From: Ornithinimicrobium flavum
Lineage (GTDB): Bacteria > Actinomycetota > Actinomycetes > Actinomycetales > Dermatophilaceae
Assembly (NCBI RefSeq): GCF_004526345.1
Contig: NZ_CP038213.1
Coordinates: 186,001 to 250,000 of the forward strand
DNA: 64,000 nucleotides
Direction of reading: 5' to 3'
In this document: positions 24,188 through 33,397 of the stretch, piece after piece
Position numbering within the stretch: the first letter of the stretch is position 1
How the letters are laid out: each line of letters begins with the position of its first letter
The notes under the pieces: generated by a model
What the model was told of the DNA's origin: nothing
The model's input: the letters and a program-made list of their open reading frames with translations, nothing else
Databases searched by the model: none
Position numbers and translations under genes: made by a program

Positions 24188-24825
24188 TCCTCGGGGTCGC
24201 CTGGTCCACGCTCGGCGAGCTGACCCTGCGCCACCTCTACCTCGCCGGGCTGCCGCTGCTCGTCGGTCTGCTGCTCAGCCTCCCCCTCGGATGGCTGGCC
24301 ACCCGGGTCCGCTGGCTGGGGCCGCCGATCATCGCCGGCACCGGGCTGATGTACACCATCCCCTCCCTGGCCCTCTTCATCCTCCTGCCCCTCGTGCTGG
24401 GCACCCGGGTGCTGTCGGACGTCAACGTGCTCGTGGCCATGACCATCTACACCGTCGCCCTGCTCACCCGCAGCGTGGCCGACGGGCTCGGCTCGGTGCC
24501 CGGCCCGGTCCGGCAGGCCGCGACCGCGATGGGCTACGGCGAGCTGCGCCGCGTCGGCGCCGTCGACCTCCCCCTCGCGATCCCCGTCATCGCGGCCGGC
24601 CTGCGCGTCGCGGCCGTCAGCAACGTCTCGATCGTCTCGATCGCGGCCCTCATCGGGGTCAGCCAGCTCGGGCAGCTCTTCACCGACGGCTTCAACCGCA
24701 ACGCGATGGGGCCGATCCTGGTCGGCATCCTCGCCTGCGTGGTGCTGGCCGTGGCCCTCGACGCGGCGATCGCCCTGGTGGCGCGGGTGCTCACCCCCTG
24801 GCTGAGCAGGAGGACCCCGGCGTGA
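24184..24825 (+). CDS. opuCB: OpuCB/ProW-type permease
   Basis: A 213-residue membrane protein with about five to six segments and the inner-membrane permease motif region GYGELRRVGAVDLPLAIPVIAAGLR (the EAA-type loop that contacts the ATPase). It belongs to the betaine/choline/carnitine importer; both its ends overlap neighbouring genes by 4 bases. It is one of two permeases, the arrangement of OpuB/OpuC systems. Confidence 0.85.
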   Translation: MILGVAWSTLGELTLRHLYLAGLPLLVGLLLSLPLGWLATRVRWLGPPIIAGTGLMYTIPSLALFILLPLVLGTRVLSDVNVLVAMTIYTVALLTRSVADGLGSVPGPVRQAATAMGYGELRRVGAVDLPLAIPVIAAGLRVAAVSNVSIVSIAALIGVSQLGQLFTDGFNRNAMGPILVGILACVVLAVALDAAIALVARVLTPWLSRRTPA

Positions 24826-25520
24826 ACACCCTCGCCCTGACCTGGGAGTGGCTCACCGACCCCGCGAACTGGCAGGGCTCGGGCGGGATCCCGGCCCAGG
24901 CGCTGGAGCACCTGCGGCTGTCCTTCGTCGCCCTCCTGGTCGCCGCCGCGATCGCCGTGCCCGCCGGGCTGTGGGTGGGGCACACCGGCCGGTTCCGGTG
25001 GCTGGCGATCAACCTGGCGGGCGGCTTCCGCGCGATCCCGAGCCTGGGCGTGCTCTTCGTCGCCTTCCTGCTCCTGCTCCCGCGGCTGCGCGGCGACCTC
25101 GCCTTCGAGCTGCCCGCCCTCATCGTGCTCGTGCTCCTGGCCGTGCCGCCGATCCTCTCCGGCACCTACGCGGGCGTGGAGGCCACCGACGCGGCCGCCC
25201 GCGACGCCGCCCGGGGCGTGGGTATGACAGGCGGCCAGGTGCTCCGTCAGGTCGAGATCCCCGGGGCGCTCCCGCTCATCATGTCCGGCCTGCGCTCGGC
25301 CATGCTGCAGATCATCGGCACCGCCACGATCGCCGCCGTGGCGGGCCTCGGCGGGCTGGGCCGCTTCCTCATCGACGGTCAGGCCAGCCGGCAGTTCGAG
25401 CAGATGGCCGGCGGCGCGATCGCCGTCGCGCTCCTGGCGCTGCTCGTGGACCAGGCGCTCGCGCTCGTGCAGCGGCTCGTGGTCTCCCCGGGTCTGGCCC
25501 ACGCGGCGGCGGCCCGCTGA
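24822..25520 (+). CDS. opuCD: OpuCD/ProW-type second permease
   Basis: A 232-residue permease beginning with GTG 24822 in a GTGA overlap. It has multiple hydrophobic segments and the EAA-like loop GVGMTGGQVLRQVEIPGALPLIMSGLR. It pairs with the permease encoded upstream to form the heterodimeric channel. Confidence 0.85.
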   Translation: MNTLALTWEWLTDPANWQGSGGIPAQALEHLRLSFVALLVAAAIAVPAGLWVGHTGRFRWLAINLAGGFRAIPSLGVLFVAFLLLLPRLRGDLAFELPALIVLVLLAVPPILSGTYAGVEATDAAARDAARGVGMTGGQVLRQVEIPGALPLIMSGLRSAMLQIIGTATIAAVAGLGGLGRFLIDGQASRQFEQMAGGAIAVALLALLVDQALALVQRLVVSPGLAHAAAAR

Positions 25521-25602
25521 GGGCCGTCGACGCGCGCCGGGTCGCGCCCGGCGCGCGCACGTGGCACCGTTGACCTGCACCACCACCCACCTGAGGAGAC
25601 GC

Positions 25603-26538
25603 ATGCGCCATACCCCAGCCCTCGTGCTCGCCCTGACCGCCACGCTCGCCCTCGGCGCCTGCGGTGGCGGCGGCGACCCCCTGGATACCGACGCCGGGTC
25701 CCCGACCCAGGACGAGGGCTCGGCCACCGACGGTGGCGGCGAGGGTGGCGAGGTGATCGTGGGCTCGGCCAACTTCCCGGAGAACGTCCTGCTGGCCGAG
25801 ATCTACGCGGCCGCCCTGTCGGACGCCGGGGTGGACGTGACGACCCGGCTCAACATCGGCAGCCGGGAGGCCTACATGGCCGGCCTGGAGGACGGCTCCA
25901 TCGACCTCATCCCGGAGTACACCGGCGGCCTGGCCACCTACCTCAACCCCGAGATCACCGTGACCTCCTCGGAGGAGGTGCTCGCGGAGGCCCAGGACAA
26001 CCTGCCGGAGGGTCTGCAGCTGCTCGAGATCAGCGAGGCTGAGGACAAGGACAGCCTCGTGGTCACCCGCGAGACCGCGGACGAGCTGGGGCTCGCCTCG
26101 ATCGCCGACCTGGAGCCGCACGCGGGTGAGCTCGTGCTGGGCGGCCCGCCGGAGTTCGAGAGCCGACCGAACGGCGTCGACGGGCTGCAGGAGACCTACG
26201 GGCTGGAGTTCAGCTCGTTCCGGTCGCTGGCGGCGGGCTCCAACCTCACGGTGCAGGCGCTCATCAACGGCCAGGTGGACGTGGCGAACATCTTCAGCAC
26301 CGACCCCGCGATCGGGGAGAACGACTTCGTGGTGCTGGAGGACCCCGAGTCGCTCTTCGCGGCGCAGAACATCGTGCCGCTCATCAGCACCGACGTCGTC
26401 AACGGGACGGTGGAGGAGGCGCTGAACGCGGTGTCGGCGGCGCTCACCACCGACAACCTCACGGCGATGATGGTCGAGGTCGTCAGCGAGGGTCAGGACC
26501 CGGCGGACGTCGCCCGGGCCTTCGTGGACGAGATGTGA
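25603..26538 (+). CDS. opuCC: OpuCC-type osmoprotectant-binding lipoprotein
   Basis: A 311-residue lipoprotein: signal peptide MRHTPALVLALTATLALGAC with the lipobox cysteine at residue 20, then an acidic Gly-rich linker and an OpuAC/OsmF fold (VIVGSANFPENVLLAEIYAAAL, LIPEYTGGLATYL, FRSLAAGSNLTVQALINGQVDVANIFSTDP). ATG 25603 follows GAGGAG at 25593-25598. It captures substrate for the three genes upstream; the 82-base gap with its own ribosome site allows higher expression. Confidence 0.88.
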   Translation: MRHTPALVLALTATLALGACGGGGDPLDTDAGSPTQDEGSATDGGGEGGEVIVGSANFPENVLLAEIYAAALSDAGVDVTTRLNIGSREAYMAGLEDGSIDLIPEYTGGLATYLNPEITVTSSEEVLAEAQDNLPEGLQLLEISEAEDKDSLVVTRETADELGLASIADLEPHAGELVLGGPPEFESRPNGVDGLQETYGLEFSSFRSLAAGSNLTVQALINGQVDVANIFSTDPAIGENDFVVLEDPESLFAAQNIVPLISTDVVNGTVEEALNAVSAALTTDNLTAMMVEVVSEGQDPADVARAFVDEM

Positions 26539-26581
26539 GACGGCGGGGCACCGCATACCTGATGCCCGGGTAGCGGATTCC

Positions 26582-27856
26582 TCACCCCTGCGCGCGGGGG
26601 TCGGCGACGTGGGTCACGAACAGGGGCCACCCCGTCCGGCCGTCGGCGATCCGGACCAGGTAGGGCCGGTCGACCACGAGCTCCACCGGAGGCTCCGAGG
26701 GCGCCGAGCCGGCCATGCCCATCTCGGTCACCGCCGCGGCGAGGGTGCCGTCCTCGTCGACGACGAGGACCCCCTGCTGGACGACCTGGCTGATCTTCAG
26801 CGGGCTGTCGGTGATCCGGCCGAACCCGCCCTGGAGAGCAGAGGGGGCCCGCTCCGCCAGGAACGGGAGCACGTCCAGGGTCGACCGGGCCTCGACGGTC
26901 GGCATCCGGAGCAGGAGGTCGGTGGGCTCCTCGGTGTCCAGGCCGTCGAGGATCTCCCGGAGCACCGGCGCGGCCAGGTCCGTGGGTGCGCCGCCCTCGG
27001 GCGGCAGGACCACGTCGGCGGCCAGCCGTCCGCCGGCGTAGGGCAGGCGGACGGCCTGCCAGCCGTCCAGCTCCGCGTAGGCGAGGGACTGCGGCCCCCC
27101 GGTGCTCATCATGTCCACCTCCACCTCCTCGCCGGAGCCCAGCGTGAAGGGGTGCGGCTGGGTCAGCTCCGCGGCGAACGGCTGCTCCCAGCGGGCGGCG
27201 AGCACGATGGCGTCCTGGAGCACGAGCAGCAGGTCCGGGCCCGGGGTGATGGCCGACCGCGGGACCAGGCCGCCCGTCTGCTCCTCCACCCACAGGTCGA
27301 GGACCTGCTGGGCGCCGTCGTCGGCCAGGTCGGTGGTCTGGGCCGGTGCGCCGTAGGACCTCGCGAGGACGTCGACGAAGGGTGGCTCCACGGTGATCGA
27401 GTCGTCGAGCAGCAGCCGGCTCGCCCGGTGCACCACCGGGGTGTCGGGCAGCTCGTCCTCCTGCACGACGGCGGGGTCGCCGCCCAGGTCGTCGAGCGCA
27501 CCGGTCAGCGCGTTCATCCCGTCGGTGCGGGCCTGTCCCGAGGCGCCGACCAGCGCCTCGAGCTCGGCCAGGGTCGGACCCTCGGCCCCCTCCGCGGCCA
27601 TCGAGAGCGTCACCTGCAGGCTCGCCGGGGAGGTCACGGTCGTCCCGTCGCCGGCCCCGGCCAGCAGGTCGAGTGCCAGGGCGTCGGCGGCGGCGACGAG
27701 GTCCGGCAGCGCCTCCGCCTCGGCGGGGTCCACGACCGTCCGTGCCTGCCCCCCGCCCAGCACCGTCACCTGCACGGAGGTCCCGCCGCAGCCGGCCAGC
27801 ACCAGGGACAGGCCCACCCCGAGGCTCACGCCCCACGTCCGTACGCTCCGTCGCAT
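26582..27856 (-). CDS. Serpin-family lipoprotein
   Basis: A 424-residue lipoprotein: signal peptide with the lipobox LVLAGC (Cys ~23), then a serpin fold. Serpin landmarks are SPASLQVTLSMAAEGAEG (helix B region), DAIVLAARWEQPF (strand 3A), and near the C-terminus a reactive-centre hinge VDEDGTLAAAVTEMGM followed by PYLVRIADGRTGWPLFVTHVADP. The hinge (G-T-x-A-A-A) suggests an inhibitory serpin, which would trap a serine or cysteine protease at the cell surface. Serpins are uncommon in bacteria. Monocistronic, leaderless (-10 box at 27863-27868). Confidence 0.85.
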   Translation of the reverse strand: MRRSVRTWGVSLGVGLSLVLAGCGGTSVQVTVLGGGQARTVVDPAEAEALPDLVAAADALALDLLAGAGDGTTVTSPASLQVTLSMAAEGAEGPTLAELEALVGASGQARTDGMNALTGALDDLGGDPAVVQEDELPDTPVVHRASRLLLDDSITVEPPFVDVLARSYGAPAQTTDLADDGAQQVLDLWVEEQTGGLVPRSAITPGPDLLLVLQDAIVLAARWEQPFAAELTQPHPFTLGSGEEVEVDMMSTGGPQSLAYAELDGWQAVRLPYAGGRLAADVVLPPEGGAPTDLAAPVLREILDGLDTEEPTDLLLRMPTVEARSTLDVLPFLAERAPSALQGGFGRITDSPLKISQVVQQGVLVVDEDGTLAAAVTEMGMAGSAPSEPPVELVVDRPYLVRIADGRTGWPLFVTHVADPRAQG

Positions 27857-27862
27857 GGCCGC

Positions 27863-27868
27863 AGGCTA
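27863..27868 (-). promoter_or_regulatory. Leaderless -10 box for the serpin gene
   Basis: On the minus strand TAGCCT ends 6 bases before the ATG at 27856. Confidence 0.5.
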
Positions 27869-27926
27869 CGCCCGGGCGGGCGCCTCCGCCGTGACGCGCA
27901 GCGGGCGGATCCGATGTGCCGGTCGC

Positions 27927-27932
27927 TAGGGT
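27927..27932 (+). promoter_or_regulatory. Leaderless -10 box for the photolyase gene
   Basis: TAGGGT ends 6 bases before the ATG at 27939; no Shine-Dalgarno. Confidence 0.55.
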
Positions 27933-27938
27933 CGCTCC

Positions 27939-29423
27939 ATGGAGACACCGCGGCCCGACGCCTCGACGACCAAGGGCGCGGGGCGCGGTCCGTCCGTCCT
28001 CTGGCTGCGCCGCGACCTGCGCACCGGCGACCACCCCGCGCTGGCGGCCGCCGCCGAGGCCGCGGCGGGGGCGGACGCGGGGGTCGTCGCGCTCTTCGTC
28101 CTCGACCCGGCGCTGTGGAGCGGTGCCGGCCCGGTCCGGCGCGCGTGGCTCTCCGCCAGCCTGCAGGCGCTCGACGCCGACCTCGACGGGCGGCTCGTCG
28201 TCCGGGTGGGGAGTCCTGAGGAGGTCGTCCCGGCGGTCGTCCGCGAGGTCGGAGCCGGCAGCGTGCACCTCACCCGCGAGACCACCGGGTATGGCGTGCG
28301 CCGCGACCGGCGCGTCCGCGCCGCCCTCGAGGGGGATCACTCCACGGCCGGGTCAGGCAGGAGCGACGGGGGGAAGGGCCCGGGCCGGCCCGACGACCCG
28401 ACGGTGGCCTGGGTGGAGACCGGCACGCCCTACGCCGTCGACCCCGGGACGATCCGCACCCAGGAGGGATCTCCCTACAAGGTCTTCACCCCCTTCTCCC
28501 GCGCCTGGCGCGAGCACGGCTGGCCGGCACCCGCCCCGCGGCCCGAGCGGCTCGACCTGGTGGAGCTCGGCCGGGACGAGGACGCCGACCGGCTGCTGTC
28601 CGAGGCGCTCGCCGGGCCCAACCTGCCCGCCCTGCCGCGGGCGGGGGAGGACGCCGCGCTGGCGCGCTGGCGGGAGTTCCTCGACGGTGGCATGACGTCC
28701 TACCGGCGCGACCGCGACCGGCCGGCGGCCGACGGGACGAGCCGGCTGTCGCCATACCTGAAGATCGGCGCCCTGCACCCGCGGACCCTGCTGGCCGACC
28801 TCGCCCGGAGGCGGGGGGAGGGAGCGCAGACCTACGTCACCGAGCTGGCCTGGCGGGAGTTCTACGCCGACGTGCTGCACGCGCAGCCGGCCACCGCCTG
28901 GCAGGACCTGCGGCCCGCGCTGTCGGGGATGCGCTACGACGAGCCGGAGGACGCGATCGAGGCGTGGAAGCAGGGGAGGACCGGCTATCCCGTCGTCGAC
29001 GCGGGGATGCGGCAGCTGCTGGGGATGGGCTGGATGCACAACCGGGTCCGGATGATCACCGCGAGCTTCCTCACCAAGGACCTGCACGTCTGGTGGCCGG
29101 TCGGCGCCCGGTGGTTCCTGGACCGGCTCGTCGACGGTGACCTCGCGTCCAACAACCACGGGTGGCAGTGGGTGGCGGGGACGGGCACCGATGCGGCGCC
29201 CTACTTCCGCGTCTTCAACCCGGTGAGCCAGGGCGAGAAGTTCGACCCCGACGGCGACTACGTGCGCCGCTGGGTCCCCGAGCTGCGGCACCTCCCGGGT
29301 GCGGCGGTCCACCGGCCCTGGGACCACGACGAGGGCTACGCGCACGACTACCCGCGGCGGATCGTCGACCACGCCGAGGAGCGGCGCGAGGCGTTGGCGA
29401 GGTATGAGGAGGTCAAGGGATGA
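27939..29423 (+). CDS. phr: Deoxyribodipyrimidine photo-lyase (CPD photolyase)
   Basis: A 494-residue flavoprotein that splits cyclobutane pyrimidine dimers in light. The N-terminal alpha/beta antenna domain (VLWLRRDLRTGDHPAL) is followed by the helical FAD domain: TYVTELAWREFYADVL, GYPVVDAGMRQLLGMGWMHNRVRMI, NNHGWQWVAGTGTDAAPYFR and FNPVSQGEKFDPDGDYVRRW. All conserved FAD-binding and DNA-contact segments are present. The Gly/Ser-rich stretch near residue 135 is a lineage insertion. Four-base overlap with the next gene. Confidence 0.93.
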   Translation: METPRPDASTTKGAGRGPSVLWLRRDLRTGDHPALAAAAEAAAGADAGVVALFVLDPALWSGAGPVRRAWLSASLQALDADLDGRLVVRVGSPEEVVPAVVREVGAGSVHLTRETTGYGVRRDRRVRAALEGDHSTAGSGRSDGGKGPGRPDDPTVAWVETGTPYAVDPGTIRTQEGSPYKVFTPFSRAWREHGWPAPAPRPERLDLVELGRDEDADRLLSEALAGPNLPALPRAGEDAALARWREFLDGGMTSYRRDRDRPAADGTSRLSPYLKIGALHPRTLLADLARRRGEGAQTYVTELAWREFYADVLHAQPATAWQDLRPALSGMRYDEPEDAIEAWKQGRTGYPVVDAGMRQLLGMGWMHNRVRMITASFLTKDLHVWWPVGARWFLDRLVDGDLASNNHGWQWVAGTGTDAAPYFRVFNPVSQGEKFDPDGDYVRRWVPELRHLPGAAVHRPWDHDEGYAHDYPRRIVDHAEERREALARYEEVKG

Positions 29424-30181
29424 CCGAGCCGGAGACCCTGGCCGGGCGGACGTTCGTCGACCGCACGCTGCGGGGGTCGCGCTTCGTGGGGTGCGACCTG
29501 AGCGGGGTGGTGGTGCGGGGGAGCGAGATCGCCGGGATGGAGCTCGACTCGCCGTGGCTGCTGGAGGGGGGCAGCCGGCTGCTCGTCAACGGCGTCGACG
29601 TCGTGCCGCTGGTGGACGCCGAGCTCGACCGACGCTTCCCCGGTCGGGAGCTGCGCCACGCCGGGGACCCGGACGGGCTGCGCGCAGCCTGGAGCGCGCT
29701 GCAGCGGACCTGGGGCCGGACGCTGGCCAGGGTCGAGGCGATGCCGGTCGGCACCGTGGACGTCTCGGTCGACGGGGAGTGGTCCTTCGCGCAGACCCTG
29801 CGGCACCTGGTGCTGGCCACCGACACCTGGCTGGGCCGGGCGGTGCTGCGGCAGGCGGACCCGTTCCACCCGCTGGGCCTGGCCGACAGCAGCGGCTCGA
29901 GCGCGTTCGAGGAGGCCGACCTCTCCCGGTCGGACCCGACCTACGCCGAGGTCCTCGCCGCGCGGGCCGACCGGCAGCGGCTGGTGCGCGACGTCCTCGA
30001 CGGGGTGACGCCGGAGGTGCTGGCGGAGGGGCGGGCCAACCCGCACGCCCCCGAGCACCCGGAGACGGTCCTGTCCTGCCTGCGGACGATCCTGGAGGAG
30101 GAGTGGGAGCACCACCGCTACGCCGTCCGTGACCTGGACGCCCTCGCCGCCGCTGGTGCGGAGCCTGACGGGGACGGGTGA
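29420..30181 (+). CDS. DinB-family protein with N-terminal pentapeptide-like segment
   Basis: A 253-residue protein. Residues ~10-45 show pentapeptide-style repeats (FVDRTLRGSRFVGCDLSGVVVRGSEIAGMEL). From ~85 onward there is a DinB four-helix bundle with metal-type histidines in FAQTLRHLVLATDTWLG and LEEEWEHHRYAVRDL. DinB proteins are often metal-dependent thiol S-transferases or of unknown function. Overlap with phr (ATGA at 29420) makes it part of that operon. Confidence 0.75.
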   Translation: MTEPETLAGRTFVDRTLRGSRFVGCDLSGVVVRGSEIAGMELDSPWLLEGGSRLLVNGVDVVPLVDAELDRRFPGRELRHAGDPDGLRAAWSALQRTWGRTLARVEAMPVGTVDVSVDGEWSFAQTLRHLVLATDTWLGRAVLRQADPFHPLGLADSSGSSAFEEADLSRSDPTYAEVLAARADRQRLVRDVLDGVTPEVLAEGRANPHAPEHPETVLSCLRTILEEEWEHHRYAVRDLDALAAAGAEPDGDG

Positions 30182-30199
30182 CGCGGGCAGGACGACCTC

Positions 30200-30252
30200 G
30201 GCCTGGCCGGGGCGCCATGGCGCCAAGGCCTGGCCGGGGCGCCACGGCGCCA
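30200..30252. repeat. 27-bp direct repeat, two copies, each with a GC palindrome
   Basis: Units start at 30200 and 30227 (period 27). Each contains a 14-base palindrome, GGCGCCATGGCGCC in the first and one substitution in the second. Lying between two convergent genes, it may act as a bidirectional terminator. Confidence 0.6.
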
Positions 30253-30256
30253 CGGG

Positions 30257-31207
30257 TCAGTCCATCGCCTCGATCCCCAGCTCGGCCAGTTCGGCCATCC
30301 GTGCCCGCAGGTGGCGCACCACCTCGGGCGAGGGCGGCGGGGCGTCGAGGACCTCCTCGAGCACGCGCAGCGGCTCGGTCGTGCGGTAGGACCGGGTCGG
30401 GTTGCCGGGGAACTTCTTGTCGGTGACGTTGGGGTCGTCCTCGAGAGGCCCGAGCGGCTCCACCCGGTAGACCCGCGGCCGTCCCTCGCCGTGCGCCATC
30501 TCCGCCGCCAGCGGCGCCCCGTGCTCGGAGGCGGTGAGGTAGAGATGGTTGGCCCGACGCCGCGAGCCGTAGTTGGAGCGTCGACCGGGCGTCAGCAGGT
30601 CTCCGGGGCGCAGGTCCGCCCGCGTCCCGTGGAAGAACGGCCCGGGGTCGTCCACCACCCGGGGCGACGGGGGCGGGTCGCGCAGCAGGCGGTCGAGCCG
30701 GGCCAGCAGCTCGTCGACGCGCCCACCGCCACCCGGCGCCCGCGGGTAGCGGCCCAGCACCTCGAGCACCTCCGGCGGCATCCTGCGGGCCGCCCCGTCG
30801 AGCAGGTACTCCGCCACCACGGCGTCCTCGCCGGTCGCCAGCTCGGCGGCCCGCGCCGCGTGCGCGGCGGCCCCCAGGATGTGCCCCAGCTGGGTCGCCC
30901 GCGGCAGCGGGTGGAGGTATGCGGAGGCGCTGGCGTGGGCGGCCGAGCTCGCGGCATACCGGGCCGCCTCGGTGGGTGCCTCGCGCGCGGCCCGGTGAGC
31001 GTGCGTCGCCGCCTCCCGCTGGAGGCGCGAGCGGGGCGCGCCACCGGCGAAGGCTCGCGCCGCGTCGAGGGCAGCCGCCGGGCGGCCGTCCTGCGGGCAG
31101 GCGCGGGCGAAGATCCCCTGGACGGGTTCGGCGCAGCTGACGGCATACCCGGTCACCGCGCGCAGCTCCTCGACGGTGAGCGGGATCTCGGAGGACGGCA
31201 TGCCCAT
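30257..31207 (-). CDS. arr: Imm5-like domain fused to rifampin ADP-ribosyltransferase (Arr)
   Basis: A 316-residue two-domain protein. Residues ~15-150 are Ala-rich helices (ALDAARAFAGG, ATHAHRAAREAPTEAARYAASSAAHA, AAAHAARAAEL) resembling the Imm5-type putative immunity domain. Residues ~190-300 are an Arr domain: FFHGTRADLRPGDLLTPGR, SRRRANHLYLTAS, and YRVEPLGPLEDDPNVTDKKFPGNPTRSYRT, with the His and Tyr expected for NAD-dependent ADP-ribosylation of rifamycins. Standalone Arr is ~140 residues, so the N-terminal fusion is unusual. Starts at 31207 or 31201 (MPSSEIPLTVEEL). Rifamycin resistance is predicted from the family. Confidence 0.8.
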   Translation of the reverse strand: MGMPSSEIPLTVEELRAVTGYAVSCAEPVQGIFARACPQDGRPAAALDAARAFAGGAPRSRLQREAATHAHRAAREAPTEAARYAASSAAHASASAYLHPLPRATQLGHILGAAAHAARAAELATGEDAVVAEYLLDGAARRMPPEVLEVLGRYPRAPGGGGRVDELLARLDRLLRDPPPSPRVVDDPGPFFHGTRADLRPGDLLTPGRRSNYGSRRRANHLYLTASEHGAPLAAEMAHGEGRPRVYRVEPLGPLEDDPNVTDKKFPGNPTRSYRTTEPLRVLEEVLDAPPPSPEVVRHLRARMAELAELGIEAMD

Positions 31208-31253
31208 GCTCCCGAGTGTCGCAGCCCGGACCGCTCCCGTCGATGGCGTCGTC

Positions 31254-31297
31254 TGCGGCTGTCTTGCTCCCTGGTGAGACAGGGGAAGACAGCCGCA
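31254..31297. terminator. Strong hairpin after the metal ATPase gene
   Basis: TGCGGCTGTCTT (31254-31265) and AAGACAGCCGCA (31286-31297) are perfect 12-bp arms with a 20-base loop, 23 bases beyond the ATPase stop on the minus strand. Confidence 0.65.
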
Positions 31298-31319
31298 TCG
31301 ACGAGACGTCCTGGGGGGA

Positions 31320-33305
31320 TCAGACGTGCTGAGGGTGCCCCGTCCTCCGGCTCGGGCCGCGGGGGACGTCCCCGCCCGGTGCGGGGGTGCGCGGGCCGCC
31401 GGGGGCCGCGGACGCCCGCCTGCGCAGCAGCCGCATCGCGTTGGCGATGACGACGAGCACGGACGCCTCGTGCACGAGCATCCCGACCGACATCGTGACC
31501 CCGCCGAGGAGGACGCCCAGCATGAGGACGGCCACGGTGGCCAGGGCGATGGCGATGTTCTGCCGCATGGTGGTGACCGTGCGCCTGGCCAGCGAGAGCG
31601 CCTCGGGGAGCTTGAGCAGGTCGTCCTTCATCAGGGCGATGTCCGCGGTCTCGATCGCGACGCCCGTGCCGGCCGCGCCCATGGCCACGCCGATGTCCGC
31701 GGTGGCCAGGGCCGGGGCGTCGTTCACGCCGTCACCGACCATGGCGACGGTGTACCCCTGCGCCCGGAGCGCCTCGACGGCCTCGAGCTTGTCCTCGGGC
31801 AGGAGCCCGGCGCGGACCTCGTCGATGCCGACCGCGTCCCCGACCGCCCGGGCCACCGGCTCGACGTCCCCGGTGAGCATGACGACCTTGCGGACCCCCG
31901 CGGCGTGCAGCCGCCGCACCATCTCGGGAGCGTCCGGGCGGATCTCGTCGGCGACCGCGACCACGCCGACGGCGTGCCCGTCGCAGGCCACGACCATGGG
32001 GGTGCGGCCCCTCCGGGCGAGGTCGGCGACGACCCGGGCGGCCTGACCGTCCTCCTCGCTGCCGACCACCTGCTCGGCCCGCAGCAGGGCCAGGTTGCCG
32101 ACGGCGACACGGTGACCGTCGAGATGGGCGACGATGCCCTGCCCGGGCACCGGCTCGGTGCGCGTCGGCAGACCCGGCGTGCCCAGACCCCGCGCGGCGG
32201 CGGCCTCCAGGACGGGCCGGGCGAGCGGGTGCTCGGAGCCGGCCTCGGCCCGAGCGGCATACCGGAGCACCTCGTCCTCGTCCACCGACCCCGGTCCACC
32301 GGCGGCGTCGAGCACGACGACGTCGGTGACGCGCGGGCGCCCCTGCGTCAGGGTGCCGGTCTTGTCCAGCGCCACGGCGTCGATGCGGGCCGAGGTCTCC
32401 AGGAACTCGCCACCCTTGACCAGAATGCCGTCCTTGGCACCGCGGCCGATGCCGGCGACGACCGAGACGGGGATGGAGATCACCAGGGCGCCGGGGCAGG
32501 CGATGACCAGCAGCGTCAGGGCCAGGACGACGTCCCGGGTGAGCAGGCCGAGGCCGACCGCGAGCACGATGATCGCGGGGGTGTACCAGGCCGAGAACCG
32601 GTCCATGAACTTCTGGGTCCTCGCCCTCGCGTCCTGCGCCTCCTCGACCCGGTGGATGATCCGGGCCAGCGTCGTGTCCGCACCGACCCCCGTGGCCCTC
32701 ACCTGCAGGAAGCCGCCGGTGGAGACGGTGCCGGCGAAGACCCGGTCGCCGGCCGTCTTCTCGACCGGGATGGACTCCCCGGTGATCGACGCCTCGTCCA
32801 GCGCCCCGGTCCCACCCGTCACGACGCCGTCGACCGGCACCTTGGCGCCGTTCTTGACCAGGACGGTCTCCTCCAGGCCCACCCGGGCGGCCGGGACCTC
32901 GACCTGCTCCCCGTCGCGCAGGACGACGGCGACGTCCGGGGCCACGGCGACCAGCTCGGCGAGGGCCGAGCGGGTCCGGCTCAGCGTGGCGTCCTCGAGG
33001 GCGTGGCCGACGGTGAAGAGGAAGGTCACGGCGGCCGCCTCCCAGTACTCCCCGATGACCACCGCCCCGACGGCCGCGACGGACACGAGCAGGTCGATGC
33101 CGATCACGCGGGCGGTGAGGGCGCTGAGGGCCTTGCGCACCACGGGGGCGCCGGCGACGACCGCCGCGGCCACCATGAGCAGGTCGCCCCAGGTCTCGCT
33201 CCCGGCGAGACGGCTGCCGGCGAGGGAGGCGAGGATGAGCAGGCCGGAGGCGGCCGGGACGGCCCAGCGGCCGCGCAGCGCGAGCCACGAGGGGGTGGGG
33301 TTCAC
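31320..33305 (-). CDS. P1B-type heavy-metal ATPase with a CPG motif
   Basis: A 661-residue P-type ATPase. It has the TGES actuator motif, the phosphorylation site DKTGTLT, the P1B HP motif (AGSEHPLARPVLEA), and the hinge GDGVNDAPAL. The transmembrane metal site reads VIACPGALVIS, i.e. CPG where most P1B pumps have CPC, so metal specificity cannot be inferred from textbook classes. There is no N-terminal HMA domain, but a separate small HMA gene lies 92 bases upstream. GTG start 33305 follows GGAAAGGA. It probably exports a transition metal. Confidence 0.88.
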   Translation of the reverse strand: MNPTPSWLALRGRWAVPAASGLLILASLAGSRLAGSETWGDLLMVAAAVVAGAPVVRKALSALTARVIGIDLLVSVAAVGAVVIGEYWEAAAVTFLFTVGHALEDATLSRTRSALAELVAVAPDVAVVLRDGEQVEVPAARVGLEETVLVKNGAKVPVDGVVTGGTGALDEASITGESIPVEKTAGDRVFAGTVSTGGFLQVRATGVGADTTLARIIHRVEEAQDARARTQKFMDRFSAWYTPAIIVLAVGLGLLTRDVVLALTLLVIACPGALVISIPVSVVAGIGRGAKDGILVKGGEFLETSARIDAVALDKTGTLTQGRPRVTDVVVLDAAGGPGSVDEDEVLRYAARAEAGSEHPLARPVLEAAAARGLGTPGLPTRTEPVPGQGIVAHLDGHRVAVGNLALLRAEQVVGSEEDGQAARVVADLARRGRTPMVVACDGHAVGVVAVADEIRPDAPEMVRRLHAAGVRKVVMLTGDVEPVARAVGDAVGIDEVRAGLLPEDKLEAVEALRAQGYTVAMVGDGVNDAPALATADIGVAMGAAGTGVAIETADIALMKDDLLKLPEALSLARRTVTTMRQNIAIALATVAVLMLGVLLGGVTMSVGMLVHEASVLVVIANAMRLLRRRASAAPGGPRTPAPGGDVPRGPSRRTGHPQHV

Positions 33306-33397
33306 GTGAGTCCTTTCCAGGAGGGGTCGGAGGTTGCAGGCGGAGGCTCGGGGGGCGGGTGAGGGCCGGGTATGCGGCCCGCGGCCTGCCGGTGGCC

